Part shown: positions 53,788 through 60,889 of the stretch, piece after piece
Layout: each line of letters starts with the position of its first letter
Numbering within the stretch: the first letter of the stretch is position 1
Origin: M0027 sp021713415
Lineage (GTDB): Bacteria > Pseudomonadota > Gammaproteobacteria > Francisellales > Francisellaceae
DNA length: 64,000 nucleotides
Direction: 5' to 3'
NCBI GenBank assembly: GCA_021713415.1
Contig: JAKJJQ010000001.1
Coordinates: forward strand, 62,001 to 126,000
The notes under the pieces: model-generated
Seen by the model: the letters and a program-made list of their open reading frames with translations, nothing else
What the model was told of the DNA's origin: nothing
The model's database searches: none
Translations under genes and position numbers: made by a program

Positions 53788-54951
53788 ATGATTGAACTTT
53801 TAGCTAAACGATTAGATAGTCATAAGTCTAAACAACTGTGGCGTAATCGAATGATATTACAAAAGCAAGATGGTAATGTGTTTATACATGATAATGATCA
53901 TGTTATTAATTTTTCATCAAACGATTACTTATCGCTTAAACAACACCCTCAAGTAAAAAATGCTTTAAAAGATGCTTTAGATTGTTATGGTTTTGGTAGT
54001 GGTGCATCAGCTATTGTTAGTGGCTATTCAGATGTACAATATCGATTAGAAGAAACATTTGCTGAATTTGTTGGTCGCTCAAAAGCACTATTTTTTAATA
54101 GCGGTTATCATGCTAATTTAGGTGTGTTTTCATCATTAGCTAATCGTCATAGCTGTATTTTATCAGATAAACTAATTCATGCATCGATCATTGATGGCAT
54201 ACAATTATCAAGAGCAAAACATTATCGCTATCGTCATTTAGATATGAATCATTTTTCAAAATCGATGCAGCATAATAAAGCTCAAATTGCTGTGACTGAA
54301 AGTATTTTTAGTATGGAAGGAGATTTATCCCCACTAAATAATATGGCAAAAACTGTAAAGAAAAATGCTGCACTTTTTGTAGTTGATGATGCACATGGTA
54401 TTGGTGTGTTAGGTCGTAATGGTCAAGGTTGTTGTGAGCATTTTAATTTAAATGAAAATGAGGTTGATGTATTGGTCTCTCCACTAGGTAAAGCAATTGG
54501 TGGCATTGGCGCATTTGTCTCAGGAAATGATATGCTCATAGAGAATATATTACAATTTTCAAGAAGTTATCATTATACAACTGCATTACCACCATTTATT
54601 GCACAAGGATTATTAGCATCACTAAACTTAGTAAAAAAAGAAATTTGGCGAAGACAAAAGCTACAAGAGCTTATTCTCTTTTTTATTCATAAGGCCAAAC
54701 AATTGGGTTTAGAAGTAGTATCAGAAGATTTAACGCCAATAAAATCTATTGTAATTAAAGATAATCAAACGATATTAGATGCACAAAATTATTTATTAGA
54801 GCAGGGTTTTTTAATATCAGCAATTAGGCCACCAACTGTACCTACAGATACTGCTAGAGTTCGAATTTCATTAAATGTTATGCATACAGAGAGACAAATT
54901 AGTCAGTTATTAGAAAACTTAGCTCAATTTATTGAAGTTATAAGCAAATGA
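53788..54951 (+). CDS. bioF: 8-amino-7-oxononanoate synthase
   Basis: BioF condenses pimeloyl-ACP or -CoA with alanine to 8-amino-7-oxononanoate, with PLP. Visible motifs are INFSSNDYLSLKQHP near residue 33, YGFGSGASAIVSGY near residue 65, DDAHGIGVLGRNGQG near residue 200 and the PLP Lys in SPLGKAIGGIGAFV near residue 235. The 387-residue length fits. Its stop overlaps the bioH-type gene start in an ATGA. Confidence 0.97.
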   Translation: MIELLAKRLDSHKSKQLWRNRMILQKQDGNVFIHDNDHVINFSSNDYLSLKQHPQVKNALKDALDCYGFGSGASAIVSGYSDVQYRLEETFAEFVGRSKALFFNSGYHANLGVFSSLANRHSCILSDKLIHASIIDGIQLSRAKHYRYRHLDMNHFSKSMQHNKAQIAVTESIFSMEGDLSPLNNMAKTVKKNAALFVVDDAHGIGVLGRNGQGCCEHFNLNENEVDVLVSPLGKAIGGIGAFVSGNDMLIENILQFSRSYHYTTALPPFIAQGLLASLNLVKKEIWRRQKLQELILFFIHKAKQLGLEVVSEDLTPIKSIVIKDNQTILDAQNYLLEQGFLISAIRPPTVPTDTARVRISLNVMHTERQISQLLENLAQFIEVISK

Positions 54952-55679
54952 ATGATCAAAGTATAAATACAAACTACCATGCTATTTTTATTTCAGGTTG
55001 GCAGTTTAAAGCAACTATTTTTTCAGATATTGCTAGTCAATTTAATAGTTTTCAATTGATTGAATATTCTGAAATTGAAGATAAAACGATTTCTTTTGAA
55101 CAATATACTGAACAATTATACAATCAATTGAAGTTATCAAAAACTAATAAAAACATCCTTATAGGTTGGTCTTTAGGTGGTTTATTTGTTTTAGAGATTG
55201 CTAGTAAACTCAAAGAAAAAATAGATGCTGTCATTTTAATAACCTCATCACCATTTTTTTCAGAATCTAAAATAAATCATTGGTTTGGAATTAATCAGTT
55301 AGAGAAAGAAAAATTTTATTTTTTATTTGAAAATAATAAAACTAAATTATTAAGGCGCTTTATTAATTTAGTGTCATACCCTGTAATGAATAAAAATATA
55401 TCTAACTATATTAGCCATGAGAGTGATGCTCATCGGTATTTATTATTAAAATTTTTATTTGAAACTGATTTAAGAGAGAAGCTTCAGTCATTAACAATTC
55501 CAGTCTTATCTATATTAGGCATAGAAGATGCTATTTTAAAAATTAATAAAGAGCAATTAGTAAACTTGAATGTAAATATTCAGATCAAAAAAATACAACA
55601 GGCAGGTCATATACCATTTATAACGCATCAAGAATTAACAGTTCATATAATTAAGGACTTTTTAGATGCAGCAGGTTAA
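54948..55679 (+). CDS. bioH: BioH-type pimeloyl-ACP methyl ester esterase
   Basis: This alpha/beta hydrolase would remove the methyl group that BioC adds, freeing pimeloyl-ACP for BioF. The nucleophile elbow IGWSLGGLF holds Ser75, as in E. coli BioH (GWSLGG). The acid Asp is in GIEDAIL near residue 190 and His in AGHIPF near residue 219. The 243-residue length fits. Its place inside the operon between bioF and bioC supports the role. The gatekeeper esterase varies among bacteria (BioH, BioJ, BioG, BioK, BioV), so the exact family is less certain than the function. Confidence 0.85.
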   Translation: MNDQSINTNYHAIFISGWQFKATIFSDIASQFNSFQLIEYSEIEDKTISFEQYTEQLYNQLKLSKTNKNILIGWSLGGLFVLEIASKLKEKIDAVILITSSPFFSESKINHWFGINQLEKEKFYFLFENNKTKLLRRFINLVSYPVMNKNISNYISHESDAHRYLLLKFLFETDLREKLQSLTIPVLSILGIEDAILKINKEQLVNLNVNIQIKKIQQAGHIPFITHQELTVHIIKDFLDAAG

Positions 55680-56409
55680 TTTAAATGAAGTAAAAAAATC
55701 GTTTAATCGTGCTGCAATAACTTACAGCAATCATAATTCGATTCAGCAATTGGCATTAGAGTATCTAACTAGAGAATTATTAAATGCACGATTAAATTTT
55801 TCAGTAGTATCTGATTTTGCATGTGGTGTTGGTTTAAGTACACAATATCTATACGATCATATTTTACCAGATAAATGTTATGCTATTGATATTGCAGATT
55901 GTGCATTAAAACTTGCAAGTAAGCATCTTTGTAGCTATCAAGTTAAATTTATCGAAGCAGATTATAATAAATCTATATTAACAGATAGTCATTTAGATTT
56001 AGCATTTTGTAATATGGGTTTTCAATGGAGTAGCGATTTTGCTTTAACTTTAAAGACGATGCATTATCAATTATCTGATAAGGGTATATTGGCATTTTCA
56101 ATACCACTTTTAGGTACATTTTCTTATTTGAATCAGTGTAATAGTTTAAGTTTTTTGGCTTTAGAAGTTGTATTAAAGATGCTTAAATTAGCTGGGTTTT
56201 CAATTCTGTCATACGAGCAATTTTATAAATCATACAGTTTTAATACGCCATTAGCGGCATTACAAACACTTAAAGGTATTGGTGCAAATATAAGTCAGAA
56301 AAAAACAATTTCTGGTCTTATGACTTTAAAGAGTTTAAATGATTATTTTAAATATGCGAATCAATATATTTTGGATTATCGAATCGGTTTATTTATAGCA
56401 CAAAAATAA
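55666..56409 (+). CDS. bioC: Malonyl-ACP O-methyltransferase
   Basis: BioC methylates the free carboxyl of malonyl-ACP so that fatty-acid synthesis can build a pimeloyl chain. The SAM-binding motif is SDFACGVGLSTQYL near residue 45, and the family start VKKSFNRAAITYSNHNSIQQ is visible near residue 9. The later motif LDLAFCNMGFQW matches the BioC-specific NxxxQW pattern. The gene overlaps bioH by 14 bases, indicating translational coupling. Confidence 0.93.
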   Translation: MQQVNLNEVKKSFNRAAITYSNHNSIQQLALEYLTRELLNARLNFSVVSDFACGVGLSTQYLYDHILPDKCYAIDIADCALKLASKHLCSYQVKFIEADYNKSILTDSHLDLAFCNMGFQWSSDFALTLKTMHYQLSDKGILAFSIPLLGTFSYLNQCNSLSFLALEVVLKMLKLAGFSILSYEQFYKSYSFNTPLAALQTLKGIGANISQKKTISGLMTLKSLNDYFKYANQYILDYRIGLFIAQK

Positions 56410-56429
56410 TTGCATATAAGGAAAATTGT

Positions 56430-57110
56430 ATGAGTTCATTTTTTATTACAGGTACAGATACAGAAGTAGGTAAAACTTACATTTCAACGTTATTGTTAAA
56501 GTATTTTAATCAACAAGGTTTATCAACGCTTGCTATGAAACCTATTGCATCTGGCTGTTATAAAAATGCTGATAAGCTTAATAATGAAGATGCATTACAA
56601 TTGCAGCAAAATTCCTCAATTAAATTAGCCTATGAACAAGTAAATCCTTATGCTTTTCAACCAGCAATTGCACCACATATTGCTGCAGCATTGGTTAATA
56701 AAAAACTATCTGCAGCTGATGTTTATGATAGTATTAATCAATTCTTATCTTATGATTCTGATATTCAATTAATTGAAGGTGCAGGGGGGTGGCAATTACC
56801 ATTGAATGCGCATGAAGTTTTAGCTAATGTGATTGCACAATTGAAATTGGATGTAATTTTAGTTGTTGGGATGAAATTAGGTTGTCTAAATCATGCTATT
56901 TTAACTGCACAATCGATTAAAGCTTTAGGCTGTCGATTAGTTGGCTTTATTACTAATGAAGTTACAGAAGAAAAAATGCCTTATTTAGACGAAAACCTTC
57001 AAAGCTTACAAAATTTGATTGATGCACCCTATTTGGCGCATGTAGGTTATAATCAAAAGCATGTAAATTTGCAGTATGATCTTGTTGAAGATGTTAGTGA
57101 TATAATATAG
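56430..57110 (+). CDS. bioD: Dethiobiotin synthetase
   Basis: BioD closes the ureido ring of dethiobiotin with ATP and CO2. The P-loop GTDTEVGKT spans residues 8-16. Other conserved residues lie in KPIASGC near residue 38, AIAPHIAA near residue 85 and IEGAGGWQLPL near residue 113. The 226-residue length fits. It is the last gene of the operon; AAGGAAA precedes the ATG at 56430. Confidence 0.96.
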   Translation: MSSFFITGTDTEVGKTYISTLLLKYFNQQGLSTLAMKPIASGCYKNADKLNNEDALQLQQNSSIKLAYEQVNPYAFQPAIAPHIAAALVNKKLSAADVYDSINQFLSYDSDIQLIEGAGGWQLPLNAHEVLANVIAQLKLDVILVVGMKLGCLNHAILTAQSIKALGCRLVGFITNEVTEEKMPYLDENLQSLQNLIDAPYLAHVGYNQKHVNLQYDLVEDVSDII

Positions 57111-57148
57111 TGTGAATTATCTAAATAATGTTATTTTTTAAGTGATTG

Positions 57149-57167
57149 TGTTATACTTATGTATAAC
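57149..57167 (+). promoter_or_regulatory. MazEF extended -10 promoter overlapped by palindromic operator
   Basis: TGTTATACT (57149-57157) is an extended -10. GTTATAC (57150-57156) and GTATAAC (57161-57167) are perfect inverted copies around TTAT. The operator covers the -10, the usual design for autorepression by a MazE-MazF complex. The antitoxin ATG is at 57191. Confidence 0.75.
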
Positions 57168-57190
57168 TAAATAAAATAGAGGTTAGCATT

Positions 57191-57445
57191 ATGTCATCAT
57201 TATCTTTAAGACGCTCTGGTGGTGCTAATATTGTTAGTATTCCTAAGAAGATTCTTGAAATGTTGGATTTACATGTAGGAGACAAATTAGATATTCATGT
57301 TGAAGGAAACAAAATTATATTAGTGCCAGCTAAAGAAGAATTGACGCTTGAACAATTGATTGCTAATAGTTCTAAATCTAGTTTTAAAGTATTAGAAGAA
57401 GATGAAGATTGGATATCTGATCATATAGAAGGAACAGAAATTTGA
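57191..57445 (+). CDS. mazE: MazE-type antitoxin (AbrB-fold)
   Basis: The 84-residue protein has an N-terminal swapped-hairpin AbrB DNA-binding domain (SLSLRRSGGANIVSIPKKIL, then LDLHVGDKLDI) and an acidic C-terminal tail (EEDEDWISDHIEG), which in the family wraps the toxin. IEG...ILVPA-type beta strands lie between. It precedes the toxin gene with a four-base overlap and should repress its own promoter at 57149-57167. Confidence 0.93.
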   Translation: MSSLSLRRSGGANIVSIPKKILEMLDLHVGDKLDIHVEGNKIILVPAKEELTLEQLIANSSKSSFKVLEEDEDWISDHIEGTEI

Positions 57446-57777
57446 AGGAGTATATTCCTAGTCAGGGAGATATTATTTGGTTGGATTTTCATCCAAGTTC
57501 AGGTTCTGAAATTATTAAACGAAGGCCTGCAGTTGTATTATCAAAAACAATTTTTAATGAGCATACAGGCTTTGCAATTGTTGTACCTATTACCAGTACG
57601 AAACGTGATAATCAATTTGAAGTGGGCTTACCTAAAAAATGTAAGACTCAAGGTAATATTTTAACATATCAAGTTAAATCAGTTGATTATAAGTCGAGAA
57701 ATGCTAAGAAAATTGAAGTATGTCCACAGACATGTGTAGCGCAAATATTGCAAATAACTCAATTAATTATATCCTAG
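57442..57777 (+). CDS. mazF: MazF/PemK-type endoribonuclease toxin
   Basis: The 111-residue product shows the family pattern: PSQGDIIWLDFHPSSGSEI near residue 5, KRRPAVVLSKTIFN with the catalytic Arg region near residue 27, VVPITSTKRD with the catalytic Thr near residue 50, and VKSVDYKSR near residue 77. The start is a TTG overlapping the antitoxin stop (TTGA), which should keep toxin output low. MazF toxins cut mRNA at short sequences; its recognition site cannot be read here. Confidence 0.93.
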   Translation: MKEYIPSQGDIIWLDFHPSSGSEIIKRRPAVVLSKTIFNEHTGFAIVVPITSTKRDNQFEVGLPKKCKTQGNILTYQVKSVDYKSRNAKKIEVCPQTCVAQILQITQLIIS

Positions 57778-57780
57778 TAG

Positions 57781-57801
57781 AGGCGTCGATTTATCGCGCC
57801 T
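57781..57801. repeat. GC-rich hairpin between convergent mazF and birA
   Basis: AGGCG (57781-57785) pairs with CGCCT (57797-57801), and CGAT (57787-57790) pairs with ATCG (57793-57796), with a one-base bulge and a two-base loop. There is no T run on either side, so it is not a standard intrinsic terminator, but it may stabilise 3' ends. Confidence 0.5.
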
Positions 57802-57830
57802 AAGCTAAAATCATTGCTAAATCTAAATAG

Positions 57831-58814
57831 TTACTTCCTAATACTTGCCTCACCTGAGGCAAAGGTTTTAAGTGTTTTATCAGGCAGTTCAAATTTTAAA
57901 TGTCCATGCTTGTTAATGCCTTTTGCAATACCATGATAACTATGTTTGCCACTTACAATATCGATTGTTTGGTTAAATAGTAAGTCTCTTTCTTGCCACT
58001 GAGGTAAAAAGGGTGTTAATCCATTTAGTTGATAAATTTCAATGACTTTTAGTGTATGTTCAATTATTGAAATAATTAAAGGGTTTCTATCTTGATAGGT
58101 CTGACTTGCCTGATAAATTGAGCTCCAAGGTTGCGTGATAGATTTGTTAGCTTGACTGTTAAATTGCATATTTATATTTATGCCAATTCCAATGACTAAA
58201 CGACATTGGCCATTCGCTTCTGCTTGAGCCTCAATTAAGATACCACCAAGTTTTTTATTATCATAAAAAATATCATTTGGCCATTTTAGCTTTAATTGTT
58301 TAGGTAATTGGCATATAGATTCAATTGCTTGAGTTATACCAATACCAGTGGCTAATGCAAGACCACTTAATTCAGTAATATCAATATCAGGGGAGATAGC
58401 GATTGATAGATAAATATTTTGACCAAATGGTGCATACCAGGGTTTACCAAAACGCCCTTTGCCTTTTGTTTGTTGCTCAGATAGACAAACAACCGGCAGA
58501 TCGTGAGCTTCAGTTTTTAAAGTATTTAAAAAATCATTTGTAGACTCTAATGTTTCAAAGGTATTGATTGTTTTTATTTGTTTTACATAAGCTGCAATTT
58601 TATCTTTATCAATTAATAATAATGGCCGTTTAAATTGATAGCCTTTACTTTTAATTGAATCAATTTCTATACCATAGGTTTGTAATTTTTTAACATATTT
58701 CCAAATTGCTGTGCGTGAAACATTTAACTTTTCACCAATTGCATTACCATCATGAATCTGAAGGTCACTTAAAAGATTGCAAAACTGGATTAATGCTTTG
58801 GGTGTTTGTTTCAT
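57831..58814 (-). CDS. birA: Bifunctional biotin ligase and biotin operon repressor
   Basis: BirA biotinylates the acetyl-CoA carboxylase carrier and, when loaded with biotinyl-AMP, represses bio genes. An N-terminal winged helix (about residues 8-65; IGEKLNVSRTAIWKYVKKL) shows this is the regulatory form. The ligase domain has STNDFLN near residue 90, TKGKGRFGKPWYAP near residue 118, LKWPNDIFYDNKKLGGILIE near residue 180 and the C-terminal OB-like domain with GEASIR. The site at 52684-52715 is its probable operator. It is the last gene after rbsK. Confidence 0.96.
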   Translation of the reverse strand: MKQTPKALIQFCNLLSDLQIHDGNAIGEKLNVSRTAIWKYVKKLQTYGIEIDSIKSKGYQFKRPLLLIDKDKIAAYVKQIKTINTFETLESTNDFLNTLKTEAHDLPVVCLSEQQTKGKGRFGKPWYAPFGQNIYLSIAISPDIDITELSGLALATGIGITQAIESICQLPKQLKLKWPNDIFYDNKKLGGILIEAQAEANGQCRLVIGIGININMQFNSQANKSITQPWSSIYQASQTYQDRNPLIISIIEHTLKVIEIYQLNGLTPFLPQWQERDLLFNQTIDIVSGKHSYHGIAKGINKHGHLKFELPDKTLKTFASGEASIRK

Positions 58815-58822
58815 ATTATTTC

Positions 58823-59731
58823 TTAATTTTCTAAAAACGCTAAAACTTCTTCAAGCCTTGGTGTTGATCTTTGAGCTCCTGCTCTAGTCACAGCAATAGC
58901 TGATGCGGCATTAGCAAATTTAACCGCCTCTAAAGTAGATTTACCTTGAATTAATGCATAAGCTAAAGCACCATTAAATGTATCACCAGCAGCAGTAGTA
59001 TCAACTGCATTAACTTGATACCCTGGAACTAACTTTTGATGATCATCATTATATAAATAAGCACCTTGTGCGCCTAATGTAATAATCACTTCGTTAATGC
59101 CCATTTTTCTAAATATTTCACTAGCATGAAATGCACTTAATTCATCGGTTACTTTAATACCGGTTAATATTTCTGCTTCAGATTCATTGGGTGTAATGAT
59201 ATCAATAAATTGGTAGTGTGATTCTTTTATTGCAATAGCAGGGGCTGGATTAACAATTAATTTTGCTTGTGTATGTTTATTTTTTTCAATTAAATATTCT
59301 ATGGTTTTAATAGGTACTTCCATTTGAGTTAGTACAATTTCTGTAGAATCAAGTAAAGTACTAATTTTATCAATATGATTTTTGGATAGTAAGCTATTGG
59401 ACTCAGGTGCTACTGAGATGGCATTTTTACCTTCATCAGTTACCGCTATTAATGCAACACCAGAAGCTTCACCTTCACGATAAATATAGTCAGTATTAAT
59501 ACCTTCTTTTTTAAAGTTATTAATTGCATTATTTCCAAATTCATCCTTACCAATACAGGCAACAAATGTTGTATTTGCACCTAATTTAGCAGCGGCAATC
59601 GCTTGATTAGCACCTTTACCGCCTTTATGAATATTAAATTTGCCACCTAAAACAGTTTCACCTTCAGAAGGGATATGCGGTACTTTGACAACTAAGTCAG
59701 TATTTGAACTACCAATAACAACAATGGACAT
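58823..59731 (-). CDS. rbsK: Ribokinase
   Basis: The PfkB-family protein has the GGKGANQAIAAAKLGA segment near residue 38, the NPAPA motif near residue 180, TPNESEAEILTG near residue 195 and the anion-hole/catalytic signature VDTTAAGDTFNGAL near residue 245. These fit RbsK, which phosphorylates ribose at O5. I prefer the ATG at 59731 (AAGGG upstream) to the TTG at 59737. The adjacent upstream gene encodes a sugar-transporter-like protein, which supports ribose as substrate. Confidence 0.92.
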   Translation of the reverse strand: MSIVVIGSSNTDLVVKVPHIPSEGETVLGGKFNIHKGGKGANQAIAAAKLGANTTFVACIGKDEFGNNAINNFKKEGINTDYIYREGEASGVALIAVTDEGKNAISVAPESNSLLSKNHIDKISTLLDSTEIVLTQMEVPIKTIEYLIEKNKHTQAKLIVNPAPAIAIKESHYQFIDIITPNESEAEILTGIKVTDELSAFHASEIFRKMGINEVIITLGAQGAYLYNDDHQKLVPGYQVNAVDTTAAGDTFNGALAYALIQGKSTLEAVKFANAASAIAVTRAGAQRSTPRLEEVLAFLEN

Positions 59732-59740
59732 AATCAACCC

Positions 59741-60745
59741 TTAAATAATTTTTGAAATCACAATTAGTGCTAAACCTATGATATATAATAAAAACATTAA
59801 TGTTAATAATTTATTAGTTCCTTTGGGAGCAGATGCAAATTCTTTCCAAATAAATACACCCCAAATGGCAGCAATTAATGTAGCACCCTGGCCTAATCCA
59901 TATGAAATAGCAGCACCTGCAAGGTTTGCTGCAATAAAGTTTAGTGTTGAGCCAATTCCCCAAATAATACCACCTAGAATACCAATAAAATGTAGCCAAA
60001 GATTACCTTGGCAAAAATAATCTTTAAAATTTAGTTTTTTACCTGTGATGGGAAATTTCATCATACAGCCATTGATAATAAAATTAGAGATAAAAATACC
60101 AACTGCAAAAATAAAACTTGCAGAATAAGCGGTCATTAGACCATTTTGTGGCTGATAAACGTTAGTAATCATACTACTTGCGACAAAGCGATAGAAAAAG
60201 CCCATCAAAATCCCAGAGATAATGGCGATAATAATTCCTTTGGTAACGCTTGTATTTTGAGTTGAGCTAATGCGCTTATAAGCAAGTGCTGTGCAGATAA
60301 TTGCTAAGGTGACTAAAACAACACCAGTAAAGATTAATATAGGATTACCAATCGGCATTTCTATATAATTAACAATAACACCAATCACAAGCGCTAACCC
60401 AATGGCAATTGGAAAAGCAATCGACATACCAGCAATATCAATGGCAGCAACCAATAGAATATTAGCTAAATTAAAAATAACACCACCAATAAATGCTGAA
60501 ATTAGTGCTGTAGCTGATGCTTGCGATAAATCACTAAAAAATGAACGCCCAGCATCACCAAAACTACCCATGGTAATTCCAATAACAAAGGAAATAATAA
60601 GAATACCTAAGGCATAATCCCAATAAAATAGTTGAAATGGCCAGGATTTGGTTGCAAGTTTTTGTGTGTTAGCCCAAGAACCCCAGCATAGCATGGTGAT
60701 AATACAAAATAATACGGCTATTGGATATGATTGAAGTACAAACAT
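59741..60745 (-). CDS. GRP/RbsU-type sugar uptake protein (DMT superfamily)
   Basis: The 334-residue protein has ten membrane segments and the N-terminal pattern MLCWGSWANTQKLATKSWPFQLFYWDY-like, with CWGSWANT near residue 20 and FYWDYALG near residue 39, typical of the glucose/ribose porter branch of the DMT superfamily. It ends before rbsK in the same direction and their translation signals overlap. The pair most likely imports and phosphorylates ribose, which is inference from context. Confidence 0.8.
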   Translation of the reverse strand: MFVLQSYPIAVLFCIITMLCWGSWANTQKLATKSWPFQLFYWDYALGILIISFVIGITMGSFGDAGRSFFSDLSQASATALISAFIGGVIFNLANILLVAAIDIAGMSIAFPIAIGLALVIGVIVNYIEMPIGNPILIFTGVVLVTLAIICTALAYKRISSTQNTSVTKGIIIAIISGILMGFFYRFVASSMITNVYQPQNGLMTAYSASFIFAVGIFISNFIINGCMMKFPITGKKLNFKDYFCQGNLWLHFIGILGGIIWGIGSTLNFIAANLAGAAISYGLGQGATLIAAIWGVFIWKEFASAPKGTNKLLTLMFLLYIIGLALIVISKII

Positions 60746-60889
60746 CTAAATTCCCTTTTCATATCAGGTGGGTGTATGTTAATAAAACATATTATTAACT
60801 AAGTGGGGTGAGTATAGCATAGTGATTAATAGGATTAAATAATTTGAGCTTTATTATTGAGATATGATATTTTGAGTTTATCGTTTGAA

